From the NCBI GenBank assembly GCA_018714405.1, contig DVNM01000020.1, positions 1-64,000 of the forward strand: a DNA stretch of 64,000 nucleotides. The letters are read 5' to 3'. The DNA comes from Scybalenecus merdavium (GTDB taxonomy: Bacteria > Bacillota > Clostridia > Oscillospirales > Acutalibacteraceae). Below, in pieces: positions 15,025-23,541 of the stretch (positions are counted from its first letter, which is position 1; each line of letters begins with the position of its first letter). A program made the translations under genes and the position numbers. The notes below the pieces were generated by a model. It was not told where the DNA came from. It worked only from the letters and a program-made list of their open reading frames with translations, and searched no databases.

Positions 15025-16518
15025 ATGAACAAAATTGGTTTTGACAACGAAAAATACGTTTCCACCCAGTCGGAACAGATCAAAAAACGCATTGCCTCGT
15101 TCGGCGGCAAGCTGTACCTGGAATTCGGCGGCAAGCTGTTTGACGACTACCATGCCTCGCGCGTGCTGCCCGGCTTTCTGCCCGACAGCAAGATGAAAAT
15201 GCTGATGCAGCTGAAAGACCAGGCAGAGGTCGTGATCGTCATCAATGCAAACGACATTGAGAAAAACAAGATCCGCGGCGACCTCGGCATCAACTACGCC
15301 GACGATACGCTGCGCCTGGTCGACGTGTTTCGCAGCCACGGCCTGTTTGTGGGCAGCGTGGTGCTGACCCAGTTTGCCGGCCAGAGCTCGGCCGTAAAAT
15401 TCGAGAACCGGCTGCAAAAGCTTGGCATCAAGGCCTACCGCCACTACCCCATTGACGGCTACCCGGCCAACGTGGAACACATCGTCAGCGACGAGGGCTT
15501 CGGCAAAAACGACTACATTGAAACGTCGCACTCGCTGGTGGTCATTACGGCCTCCGGCCCCGGCAGCGGCAAAATGGCCACCTGCCTGTCGCAGCTTTAC
15601 CACGAAAACAAGCGCGGCATTCAGGCCGGCTACGCAAAATTTGAAACGTTCCCCGTGTGGAACCTGCCGCTCAACCACCCGGTCAACATTGCCTACGAGG
15701 CCGCAACGGCCGATCTGAACGATGTAAACATGATCGACCCGTGGCACCTGCAGGCTTACGGCAAGACCACCGTGAACTACAACCGCGACGTGGAGATCTT
15801 CCCGGTGCTGGAAGCGATGTTTAAAAAGATCTATGCCGACTGCCCCTATAAATCCCCCACAGACATGGGCGTGAACATGGCCGGCTACTGCATCATGGAT
15901 GACGAAGCCGTGCAATATGCAGCCAAGCAGGAGATCATCCGCCGCTACTACACAGCGCTTTGCGAACAGGCAAACGGCACGGCCAACACCGACGAGGTGT
16001 TTAAACTGGAACTGCTGATGAACAAAGTGGGCTGCACGGTAAACGACCGCCCGCCGGTGGCGCCGGCGCTGACGCTGGCCGAAAAAACAGGTGAACCGGC
16101 CTGTGCCATAGAGCTGCACGACGGCCGGATCGTGACCGGCAAGACCTCTGCCCTGCTCGGCGCATGCTCGGCCGCGCTGCTGAACGCACTGAAGGCCGCA
16201 ACCGGCATTGACGACGAAGTACTTTTGATCTCCCCGCAGGTCATTGAACCGGTGCAGAAGCTGAAGACCGAGCACCTGGGCAACAAAAACCCTCGTCTGC
16301 ACACCGACGAGGTGCTGGTAGCGCTTTCCATTTCGGCCGTGACCGACGAAAACGCCAAAAAAGCGCTGGACGGACTGAAAGACCTGGACGGCTGTGAACT
16401 GCACGCCTCTGTTATTCTTTCACCGACGGACGAAAAGGTGCTCAGGAAGCTGGGCATCCGCCTGACCAGCGAACCGGTCTACCAATCCACTTCCCTTTGT
16501 ATAAATAAGAAGGTCTGA
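15025..16518 (+). CDS. DUF1846 domain protein
   Basis: A 497-aa cytoplasmic protein of the widespread but uncharacterised DUF1846 family, known in streptococci and clostridia. It carries a loop resembling a nucleotide-binding site, ASGPGSGKMATCLSQ, near residue 175, and the conserved GFDNEKYVSTQSEQI start. GGAGAAG precedes the ATG at 15025, so I reject the in-frame ATGs at 14989 and 15010. No promoter is visible in the 35 bp after the ddh terminator, and only a structured 55-bp gap separates it from pyrG, so the two may share a transcript. No function is established. Confidence 0.8.
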   Translation: MNKIGFDNEKYVSTQSEQIKKRIASFGGKLYLEFGGKLFDDYHASRVLPGFLPDSKMKMLMQLKDQAEVVIVINANDIEKNKIRGDLGINYADDTLRLVDVFRSHGLFVGSVVLTQFAGQSSAVKFENRLQKLGIKAYRHYPIDGYPANVEHIVSDEGFGKNDYIETSHSLVVITASGPGSGKMATCLSQLYHENKRGIQAGYAKFETFPVWNLPLNHPVNIAYEAATADLNDVNMIDPWHLQAYGKTTVNYNRDVEIFPVLEAMFKKIYADCPYKSPTDMGVNMAGYCIMDDEAVQYAAKQEIIRRYYTALCEQANGTANTDEVFKLELLMNKVGCTVNDRPPVAPALTLAEKTGEPACAIELHDGRIVTGKTSALLGACSAALLNALKAATGIDDEVLLISPQVIEPVQKLKTEHLGNKNPRLHTDEVLVALSISAVTDENAKKALDGLKDLDGCELHASVILSPTDEKVLRKLGIRLTSEPVYQSTSLCINKKV

Positions 16519-16520
16519 CA

Positions 16521-16562
16521 TTTCAGATCGTTTGCGGCATGCCGAAAGGCATAAATCTGAAA
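16521..16562 (+). ncRNA. two-stem RNA structure ahead of pyrG
   Basis: An outer 8-bp stem TTTCAGAT (16521-16528) with ATCTGAAA (16555-16562) encloses an inner 5-bp stem ATGCC/GGCAT (16539-16552) capped by a GAAA tetraloop. The 3' arm ends one base before the GAGG ribosome site of pyrG. It looks like a cis-regulatory element acting on translation; the function is inference. Confidence 0.4.
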
Positions 16563-16573
16563 GAGGTGTTATT

Positions 16574-18202
16574 ATGGACAAAAAGTATGTATTCGTTACC
16601 GGCGGCGTTGTCAGCGGCCTCGGCAAAGGCATTACGGCGGCCTCGCTCGGCCGTTTGCTGAAAGCGCGCGGGCTGAAAGTCACCGCCCAGAAGCTGGACC
16701 CCTACCTGAACGTGGATCCCGGCACGATGAACCCGATCCAGCACGGTGAAGTGTTTGTGACCGACGACGGCGCGGAAACAGATCTGGACCTGGGCCACTA
16801 TGAACGGTTCATTGACGAATCGCTTTCGCAAAACTCCAACCTGACCTCCGGGCGCGTTTACTGGAAAGTCATTACCGACGAGCGCAAGGGCGTGTACGGC
16901 GGGCAGACCATCCAGGTCATTCCCCATGTGACGAACGAGATCAAAAAATATATTCAGAAAAATGCCGAATCCGGCGCCGACGTCAGCATCGTGGAGATCG
17001 GCGGCACGGTGGGCGACATTGAGAGCCAGCCGTTTTTAGAGGCAATCCGCCAGTTTGCCGTGGAGGCCGGGCGCGAAAACTGCCTGTTTATCCATGTGAC
17101 GCTGGTGCCCTACCTTTCCGCCTCCAACGAGCTGAAGTCCAAGCCGACCCAGCACTCTGTGAAAGAGATGCTGTCGCTCGGTCTGCACCCCGACATCATC
17201 GTCTGCCGCACCGAGCACCCGCTGACCGACGACATCAAGCGCAAGATCGCGCTGTTTTGCAACGTGGATGCCGCGTGCATCATTGAAAACCGCGACTGCG
17301 ACCTGCTTTACGGCATTCCGCTGATGATGGAGGACGAGGGTCTTGCCAAAGTCGCCATCCAAAAGCTGGGGCTGCAGTGCGCCGCCGAACCGGACCTGAC
17401 CGACTGGAAAGAGATGGTGCACGCCCTGCGCCACCCGAAGCAGGAGGTCAAGATCGCGCTGGTCGGCAAATATGTGGAGCTGCACGACTCTTACATCTCC
17501 GTAAACGAGGCGCTCAAGCACGGCGGCATTGCCACGCGCTCCAAAGTAGACATCCACTGGATCGACTCCGAAACGCTGGAAGCGCCGGACTGTGACCTGA
17601 ACGCCGTACTTGGCGATATGGACGGCATTCTGGTGCCGGGCGGCTTTGGCTCGCGCGGCATTGAGGGCAAGATCAAGGCCGTGCACTACGCCAGAACGAA
17701 CGGCGTGCCGTACCTGGGCATCTGCCTGGGCATGCAGGTCGCCATCATTGAATTTGCGCGCAACGTCCTGGGTTTTGCCGACGCGAACTCCGCCGAGATC
17801 GACCCGGCCACCACGCACCCGGTCATCGACATTCTGCCCGAGCAGAAAGACGTGCAGGAAATGGGCGGCACCATGCGCCTTGGCCAGTACCCCTGCGTGC
17901 TGAACCCGGAAAGCAAAAGCTTTGCGCTTTACCAGTCGTCCATGATCTACGAGCGCCACCGCCACAGATACGAGGTCAACAACGACTACCGCGACGACCT
18001 GGCCAAAAACGGCATGCTGCTGGCCGGCACATCGCCCGACAACCACATTGTGGAAATGGTGGAGCTGCCCGACCACCCGTGGTTTGTGGCCGCGCAGTTC
18101 CACCCCGAATTCAAATCGCGTCCCAACAAGCCGCACCCGCTGTTTCGCGGTTTTGTAACAGCGGCGGCTGAGCGGCACGCCAAGAAAGAAAAGGAAGCGT
18201 AA
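16574..18202 (+). CDS. pyrG: CTP synthase
   Basis: Aminates UTP to CTP with glutamine and ATP. The synthase domain opens with VTGGVVSGLGKGITAASLGR (P-loop region), and the C-terminal class I amidotransferase has its nucleophile Cys384 in GICLGMQ and the HPEF histidine-glutamate pair. The 542-aa length is full. I start it at ATG 16574 behind GAGGTG; the longer frame from 16532 covers the leader structure. The firmicute pyrG control by reiterative transcription needs a promoter directly upstream, which I do not see, so regulation here probably differs. It is followed after one base by a flavoprotein gene. Confidence 0.95.
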   Translation: MDKKYVFVTGGVVSGLGKGITAASLGRLLKARGLKVTAQKLDPYLNVDPGTMNPIQHGEVFVTDDGAETDLDLGHYERFIDESLSQNSNLTSGRVYWKVITDERKGVYGGQTIQVIPHVTNEIKKYIQKNAESGADVSIVEIGGTVGDIESQPFLEAIRQFAVEAGRENCLFIHVTLVPYLSASNELKSKPTQHSVKEMLSLGLHPDIIVCRTEHPLTDDIKRKIALFCNVDAACIIENRDCDLLYGIPLMMEDEGLAKVAIQKLGLQCAAEPDLTDWKEMVHALRHPKQEVKIALVGKYVELHDSYISVNEALKHGGIATRSKVDIHWIDSETLEAPDCDLNAVLGDMDGILVPGGFGSRGIEGKIKAVHYARTNGVPYLGICLGMQVAIIEFARNVLGFADANSAEIDPATTHPVIDILPEQKDVQEMGGTMRLGQYPCVLNPESKSFALYQSSMIYERHRHRYEVNNDYRDDLAKNGMLLAGTSPDNHIVEMVELPDHPWFVAAQFHPEFKSRPNKPHPLFRGFVTAAAERHAKKEKEA

Positions 18203-18203
18203 A

Positions 18204-18824
18204 ATGAAAGTACTGCTTGTAAACGGTTCGCCCCACGAAAAGGGCTGCACCTACACCGCCCTGCGCGAAGTGGCCGGCGAACTGGAACGCCTGGGCGTGG
18301 AAAGCGAGATCCTTTGGCTGGGCGCGTCGCCCGTGGCCGACTGCAAAGACTGCGGCGCCTGCCGCAAGCTGAAAAAATGCGTGATAGACGACAAGGTAAA
18401 CGAAGTGCTGGAGAGAGCCGACACCATAGACGGTTTTGTGTTCGGTTCGCCCGTTTACTACGCCACCGCGTCGGGCCAGCTGCTTTCGTTTATGGACCGG
18501 CTGTTTTTCGCCGGTTCCAGAAAGCTGCGCAAAAAGCCGGCTGCCGCCGTTGTGTCATGCCGCCGGGGCGGCGCTTCGGCCGCGTTCGACACCATCAACA
18601 AATACTTTATGATGAGCTCTATGCCGGTCGTGACCTCGCAGTACTGGAACCAGGTGCACGGCTTTAAACCCGAAGAAGTCCTGCAGGACACCGAGGGCCT
18701 GCAGACGATGCGCACACTGGCCAAAAACATGGCCTGGCTTTTGCAGTGCATTGACGCCGGGCGCAAAGCCGGCGTGGAAGAACCGCAGTACGAGCGCACC
18801 GTGCTGACCAATTTTATAAGATAA
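18204..18824 (+). CDS. flavodoxin-fold iron-sulfur flavoprotein (Isf-like NAD(P)H oxidoreductase)
   Basis: A 206-aa flavodoxin-like protein of the NADPH-dependent FMN reductase group. The FMN phosphate loop is NGSPHEKGCTYTAL at residues 7-20, and a compact cysteine motif CKDCGACRKLKKC (C-x2-C-x2-C-x5-C) near residues 48-60 matches the cluster-binding loop of archaeal and clostridial Isf proteins. FGSPVYYATASGQL is the flavin-ring segment. Isf proteins pass electrons between ferredoxin and oxygen or other acceptors, so a redox-defence role is likely (inference). It begins one base after the pyrG stop and ends before a terminator, so it is cotranscribed with pyrG. Confidence 0.8.
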   Translation: MKVLLVNGSPHEKGCTYTALREVAGELERLGVESEILWLGASPVADCKDCGACRKLKKCVIDDKVNEVLERADTIDGFVFGSPVYYATASGQLLSFMDRLFFAGSRKLRKKPAAAVVSCRRGGASAAFDTINKYFMMSSMPVVTSQYWNQVHGFKPEEVLQDTEGLQTMRTLAKNMAWLLQCIDAGRKAGVEEPQYERTVLTNFIR

Positions 18825-18833
18825 CCGTTGAAG

Positions 18834-18857
18834 CGGCTCCGACAGGAGCCGTTTTTT
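18834..18857 (+). terminator. terminator of the pyrG operon
   Basis: CGGCTCC (18834-18840), loop GACA, GGAGCCG (18845-18851), then six T. Confidence 0.9.
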
Positions 18858-18939
18858 CATGCAAACTTGGCTTTTTTATGGCCATGCGCCAAAAGAAAGT
18901 CTATTTTTTGTACGCAAGCCTATTTTTTTAGAAAAAGGC

Positions 18940-18967
18940 TTGCAATTTACCAAAAAACGGCTATAAT
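18940..18967 (+). promoter_or_regulatory. promoter of htpG
   Basis: TTGCAA (18940-18945), a 16-bp spacer, TATAAT (18962-18967). An inverted repeat, GCAAGCC (18914-18920) with GGCTTGC (18937-18943), overlaps the -35. Confidence 0.75.
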
Positions 18968-18972
18968 AAATA

Positions 18973-18999
18973 TTAGCACTCGGAGCGTTAGAGTGCTAA
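18973..18999. promoter_or_regulatory. CIRCE operator (HrcA site) at htpG
   Basis: TTAGCACTC-N9-GAGTGCTAA, a perfect match to the CIRCE consensus in both 9-bp arms, located 6 bp after the -10 box and 20 bp before the htpG start codon. It is the binding site of the heat-shock repressor HrcA. Confidence 0.93.
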
Positions 19000-19018
19000 T
19001 ATCGAAGAGGTGAGCAAA

Positions 19019-20917
19019 ATGGCGACAAAGCAATTTAAAGCAGAATCGAAAAAACTGCTGGATATGATGATCCATTCCATTTACACAAACAAAGAGATTT
19101 TTTTGCGCGAGCTGATCTCCAACGCGTCAGACGCGCTGGACAAGCTCTATTACCGTTCGCTGACCGACACATCGGTCGGCCTGAACCGCGATGAATTTGT
19201 GATTCAGATCAAGCCTGACAAAGAGGCGCGCACACTGACGATCAGCGACAACGGCTGCGGCATGGACGCCAAGGAACTGGAGCAGAACCTGGGCACCATT
19301 GCCAAGAGTGGTTCGCTGCAATTTAAAAAAGAAGCCGAGAAAAAGGACGATGTGGATATCATCGGCCAGTTCGGCGTGGGCTTTTATTCGGCATTTATGG
19401 TGGCCGACGAGGTCACGGTGATCAGCCGCCCTTACGGCAGCGACGAGGCCAGCAAGTGGCATTCCAAAGGCGTTTCCGGCTACACGGTGGAGCCGTGCGA
19501 AAAAGACAGCTTCGGCACCGACATCATCCTGCACCTGAAAGAGGATGACGAAGAAAACCACTACAGCGACTATCTGGACACCTACACGCTGAAATCGCTT
19601 GTGAAAAAATATTCCGACTACATCCGCCACCCGATCAAGATGGACGTAGAGGTCACCCGCCAAAAACCGAAAGAGGACGGCGAGGACGGCGAAACCGAGA
19701 CGGAGACTGTGGTGGAGAACCAGACCCTGAACTCCATGGTGCCGATCTGGAAAAAACACAAAAACGAAGTGTCCGACGAGGAGTACAACAGCTTTTACAG
19801 CGAAAAATTCTTTGACTACGAAAAGCCGGCGCGCGTTATCCCCACCCAGGTGGAGGGTACCGTCAACTACAGCGCACTGCTGTATATCCCGTCGCACGCG
19901 CCTTATGACTTTTACACCAAAGAGTACGAAAAGGGTCTGGCGCTGTATTCCAGCGGCGTCATGATCATGGAAAAGTGCGCCGATCTGCTGCCCGACTACT
20001 TCAGCTTTGTAAAGGGCCTGGTGGACAGCGAGGATCTTTCGCTGAACATCTCGCGCGAGATGCTGCAAAAGGACGCGCAGGTCAAGCGCATTGCGAAAAG
20101 CATTGAAAAGAAAATCAAATCTGAACTGGAAAAAATGCTCAAAAACGACCGTGAGACGTACGAAAAGGTCTACAAGGCGTTTGGCCGCAACCTGAAGTTC
20201 GGCCTGTACAGCGACTACGGCATGCACCGTGAAACACTGGAAAACCTTGTGATGTTCTACTCCTCCAGTGAAAAGAAAAACGTGACGCTCGGCGAGTATG
20301 TGGAGCGCATGCAGGAGGGGCAGAACGCCATTTACTACGCCTGCGGCGAAACGCCCGAAAAGATCATGATGCTGCCCCAGGTGGCCGCGGTGATCGACAA
20401 GGGCTACGAGGTGCTGTGCTGCACCGAAGACGTGGACGAATTCTGCCTGAAGATGCTGATGCAGTACAAAGAAAAGAAGTTCGCAAACGTCTGCGCCGAC
20501 AAGATCGACCTGGACACAGACGAGGAGAAAGAAGCGCTGAAGCAGGCCAACGAGCAGGCGAAGCCGCTGTTTGACGCGATGAAAGAAACGCTGGGCGACG
20601 CCGTTGCCGCCGTGCGCTTTACGAACCGGCTGAAAGACCACCCGGTCTGCCTGTCGAGCGAGGGCGAGATCTCCATCGAAATGGAGAAGGTGCTGAACCG
20701 CATGCCGGGCAGCGAGGAAAAGGTCAAGGCGCAGGTCGCCCTGGAGATCAACAAGGATCACCCGGTGGCCGAAAAGCTGCAGAGTCTGCTTGACAGCGGT
20801 GACAAAGATACGCTTTCGACCTACACAAAACTGCTTTTCGACCAGGCCCGTCTGATCGAAGGGCTGCCGGTCGAAGACCCGCTGGAGTTTTCCAAAGCCA
20901 TCTGCGAGCTGATGTAA
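19019..20917 (+). CDS. htpG: Hsp90-family chaperone HtpG
   Basis: ATP-dependent homodimeric chaperone, 632 aa. The GHKL ATPase domain shows ELISNASDALDKLYY, DNGCGMDAKEL and IGQFGVGFYSAFMVAD; the middle domain has the catalytic-loop segment SEDLSLNISREMLQ; the C-terminal dimerisation domain follows from about residue 500. I start it at ATG 19019 with AAGAGGTGA upstream, not at the GTG at 19010 that overlaps the ribosome site. It is a single-gene unit with a CIRCE operator, so it should be induced with groE/dnaK. In Bacillus subtilis htpG is not HrcA-controlled, so this is a regulatory difference. Confidence 0.95.
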   Translation: MATKQFKAESKKLLDMMIHSIYTNKEIFLRELISNASDALDKLYYRSLTDTSVGLNRDEFVIQIKPDKEARTLTISDNGCGMDAKELEQNLGTIAKSGSLQFKKEAEKKDDVDIIGQFGVGFYSAFMVADEVTVISRPYGSDEASKWHSKGVSGYTVEPCEKDSFGTDIILHLKEDDEENHYSDYLDTYTLKSLVKKYSDYIRHPIKMDVEVTRQKPKEDGEDGETETETVVENQTLNSMVPIWKKHKNEVSDEEYNSFYSEKFFDYEKPARVIPTQVEGTVNYSALLYIPSHAPYDFYTKEYEKGLALYSSGVMIMEKCADLLPDYFSFVKGLVDSEDLSLNISREMLQKDAQVKRIAKSIEKKIKSELEKMLKNDRETYEKVYKAFGRNLKFGLYSDYGMHRETLENLVMFYSSSEKKNVTLGEYVERMQEGQNAIYYACGETPEKIMMLPQVAAVIDKGYEVLCCTEDVDEFCLKMLMQYKEKKFANVCADKIDLDTDEEKEALKQANEQAKPLFDAMKETLGDAVAAVRFTNRLKDHPVCLSSEGEISIEMEKVLNRMPGSEEKVKAQVALEINKDHPVAEKLQSLLDSGDKDTLSTYTKLLFDQARLIEGLPVEDPLEFSKAICELM

Positions 20918-20932
20918 ACAACACAAAACCAG

Positions 20933-20968
20933 AAACCGCTGCGCCATACAACGGCCGCAGCGGTTTTT
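20933..20968 (+). terminator. terminator of htpG
   Basis: 11-bp arms 20933-20943 (AAACCGCTGCG) and 20956-20966, then T-run to 20968. Confidence 0.9.
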
Positions 20969-20981
20969 ATATTGCCGCGCG

Positions 20982-21010
20982 TTGACAAAAAAGCCAATTT
21001 TCGGTATTAT
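20982..21010 (+). promoter_or_regulatory. promoter of the GH43 lipoprotein gene
   Basis: TTGACA (20982-20987), a 17-bp spacer, TATTAT (21005-21010), 40 bp before the ATG. Confidence 0.8.
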
Positions 21011-21049
21011 GATAAAAAGATAATTCGGCAAAATACCGAGGTGGTTTTC

Positions 21050-22765
21050 ATGAAAAAAATGATCAGCCTTTGTACTGCGCTGGTACTGCTGGCCGTTTCG
21101 CTTTGCGGCTGCGCGCCGGCAGAACCGGTTTCCGCGCGTGCCGGCGCGACCGAAGGCGCCGTCACATCGGCCGGCACGGTGGCACGGCTTTCGGTGCACG
21201 ACCCCTCCATTACAAAATCGAAGAGCGGCGAATACTATGTGTTCGGTTCGCACATTGCCGTGGGCAAAAGCAGTGATCTGCTCAACTGGAGCGAGGTCTA
21301 CAACGGCGTGGGCGACGACAACCGCATTCTGGTGCCCGAGGGCAGCACCCTGCGCGAGGTGCTGGCCGAACCGCTGGCCTGGACCGATGCGTACCAGACC
21401 GTGCAGGACTACGACGAAGAAAACTGGGAGACGAACGTTTGGGCGCCCGACGTGATCTATAACGAAGCGATGGGCAAATACTGCTACTACGCCTGTTCCT
21501 CTGTTTGGGGCACGACCGCCTCTGTTATTTGGATGGCCACAAGCGATAACATTGAGGGCCCCTACGAATACGCCGGCACACTCACCTACTCCGGCTTCAA
21601 CAAAAAAACAAAGCCCCTGACCGACAACGCCAAGGACGCCTGCCACTACAGCTACACGAACCTGGGCGCGCTGATCGAAAACGGCACGTTCACAAAAGAA
21701 GAGGTGGAGGCGCAGCCGTGGTTTGACGACAACGGCAGCTACGACTGCACCTACGGCATGTACCCGAACTGCATTGACCCGACCGTGTTTTACGACGCCG
21801 AGGGCAATTTGTGGATGACCTACGGCTCGTTTTCCGGCGGCATTTACATTTTACCGCTGGTGGAAGAGACCGGCATGCCCGACTACGCCGCCATGCGCGC
21901 GTCGGACGGGTACGACATTTATTTTGGCAAGCAGCTGACCAAAACAAACGAGGAGACGGCCGGCACCGGCGAAGGGCCGTTCATCTTCTACGACGGCGAG
22001 TATTATTATCTGCTGCTCAGCTACGGCGGGCTGGCCGCGCTCGGCGGCTACAACATCCGCCTGTACCGCAGCGAAACGCCCGACGGTGACTACACCGACG
22101 CCGCCGGCAGCAGCGCGCTGGAAATGAAAAACACTGGGCTGAAGCTTTTTGGCAACTACCAGCTGCCGGGCAGCAAATACGCCTGCCTGTCCGGCGGGCA
22201 CTGCTCTGCCCTGGTCGATGACGACGGCAAAGTCTACCTGGTGTACCACACGCGCTTTAACGACGGCGAGGGCAATTTCCACTGCGTGCAGGTGCACCAG
22301 ATGTATAAAACGGCCGACGGCTGGTACATGGTGCTGCCCCGCGCCTACAGCGGCGAGACCATTTCTGAAAACGGCTATTCGCGCGCCGACATCGCCGGCA
22401 CCTATGCGCTGGTGCAGCACGGCAGCATCACCGTGAAATGCGCGGACGAAAGCGATTGGAGCCGCGTGCAGGACATCATCTCCCCCACCATTACCATCAC
22501 CTTAAATGCCGACGGCACAGTCACCGGCTACAGCCCCGCCGCCTTTGAAGCGAACCGCATCCTGATTCAGGAAATCGCGGTGCTCAGCGCCACCTGGCAG
22601 GTACAGCGCGGCACGCCCTACATCACGCTCGATTTCGGCGGCACGAAATACACCGGCGTGCTTTGCATGCAGCCCTCCGCCGGCAGCCAGACGAGCGACA
22701 TGGCCATGGCCATCAGCGCAAAAGCAGACGACAACAGCACCATCTGGGCCGTACGCACCGGGTAA
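21050..22765 (+). CDS. GH43 endo-arabinanase-type lipoprotein
   Basis: Surface-anchored glycoside hydrolase for arabinan side chains of pectin. The N terminus is a lipoprotein signal (KKMISLCTALVLLAVSLCGC, lipid-attachment Cys21). The five-bladed propeller carries the catalytic triad of GH43: Asp51 in HDPSI, Asp243 in CIDPTVF and Glu308 in GEGPF. The GHCSALVDDDGKVYLVYHTR segment near residue 385 is typical of the GH43 arabinanase subfamilies, and a small C-terminal beta domain follows. I start it at 21050 behind GAGGTGG; the longer frame from 20972 overlaps the promoter. It is monocistronic. With GH28 and GH36 it indicates growth on plant cell-wall material. Confidence 0.85.
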   Translation: MKKMISLCTALVLLAVSLCGCAPAEPVSARAGATEGAVTSAGTVARLSVHDPSITKSKSGEYYVFGSHIAVGKSSDLLNWSEVYNGVGDDNRILVPEGSTLREVLAEPLAWTDAYQTVQDYDEENWETNVWAPDVIYNEAMGKYCYYACSSVWGTTASVIWMATSDNIEGPYEYAGTLTYSGFNKKTKPLTDNAKDACHYSYTNLGALIENGTFTKEEVEAQPWFDDNGSYDCTYGMYPNCIDPTVFYDAEGNLWMTYGSFSGGIYILPLVEETGMPDYAAMRASDGYDIYFGKQLTKTNEETAGTGEGPFIFYDGEYYYLLLSYGGLAALGGYNIRLYRSETPDGDYTDAAGSSALEMKNTGLKLFGNYQLPGSKYACLSGGHCSALVDDDGKVYLVYHTRFNDGEGNFHCVQVHQMYKTADGWYMVLPRAYSGETISENGYSRADIAGTYALVQHGSITVKCADESDWSRVQDIISPTITITLNADGTVTGYSPAAFEANRILIQEIAVLSATWQVQRGTPYITLDFGGTKYTGVLCMQPSAGSQTSDMAMAISAKADDNSTIWAVRTG

Positions 22766-22787
22766 AAAGCAAATAGTATTACACAAC

Positions 22788-22821
22788 AACGACCTGCCCG
22801 AAATTCGGGCAGGTCGTTTTC
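22788..22821. terminator. terminator between GH43 and the convergent ABC genes
   Basis: 15-bp arms 22788-22802 and 22804-22818 (ACGACCTGCCCG core), then TTTTC on the plus strand. The minus-strand side has a weaker U-run. Confidence 0.85.
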
Positions 22822-22824
22822 ACT

Positions 22825-23541
22825 TTATTCAGAAGCGCGGCGTTTTAAAAGAAACGCGCACGCCGCGAAGGACAGGCAAAACACCAGCAGCAAATACCAC
22901 AGGTTTTGCAGGCGCAGACCGCCGTTTTGCAGCAGCAAAAAGCCCCAGGTGCCGGGAAAGAGCCTGCCAAGCGTTTGCAAAACGCCGGGCAGCATTTCGG
23001 CCGGGAACATGATGCCCGACAGCATAATGGACGGCAAAAACACCAGCTGCGCCGCCATGGTCAGCTTGGCCTGACTTTTGAGAACAAGTCCCAGCACACA
23101 GCCGATGCCAAGCGACGCAGCAATGTAAACGGCAAGCGCCGCGAAAAACGCCGGCAGATCGGCCGGTAAAGCCGCATCAAACAAAGCCGGCGCAAGAAGG
23201 ACGAGCAAAATGCACATGAGCAGCAGATGCAAAAAAGCCGACAAAAACATGGCCGCCACACCAAAAAGCATCGGCACACCGTTTGCGCGGTAGACCTTTT
23301 TCACATCGCCGCCGTACGTCTCCAAAATGGACGGCGGCAGGCCGATAAACGCGCCCATAGACACGCCCATTACGACCATGGACTGAATCAGCGTCTGCCG
23401 CATCTGCGGCATCACCGAGGTAAAAATGCCGCCCATCAGAAAAAAGAAAAGCAGCGGCACCACATAGCAGGTGACCAACAGCGAACGGCTGCGAATATCC
23501 AGCCGCCACTGCAAAAGCGTGCCGTACAAAAATGCGCTCAT
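22825..23541 (-). CDS. ABC-2 type transporter permease
   Basis: A 238-aa integral membrane protein with about six hydrophobic segments (for example LLVTCYVVPLLFFFLMGGIF and LVFLPSIMLSGIMFPAEMLP, the latter being the ABC-2 signature region). It overlaps the ATPase gene by ATGA (23538-23541), so the two are made together. It is the membrane half of a small efflux-type ABC transporter controlled by the MerR-family gene upstream. Drug or peptide export is the usual role of this arrangement, but no substrate can be read. Confidence 0.85.
   Translation of the reverse strand: MSAFLYGTLLQWRLDIRSRSLLVTCYVVPLLFFFLMGGIFTSVMPQMRQTLIQSMVVMGVSMGAFIGLPPSILETYGGDVKKVYRANGVPMLFGVAAMFLSAFLHLLLMCILLVLLAPALFDAALPADLPAFFAALAVYIAASLGIGCVLGLVLKSQAKLTMAAQLVFLPSIMLSGIMFPAEMLPGVLQTLGRLFPGTWGFLLLQNGGLRLQNLWYLLLVFCLSFAACAFLLKRRASE

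Noticed and set aside
16532..18250. Long minus-strand frames opposite pyrG, htpG, PBP2, hisS and other genes
   Set aside because: They mirror the codon bias of GC-rich genes on the other strand, lack ribosome sites and known motifs.
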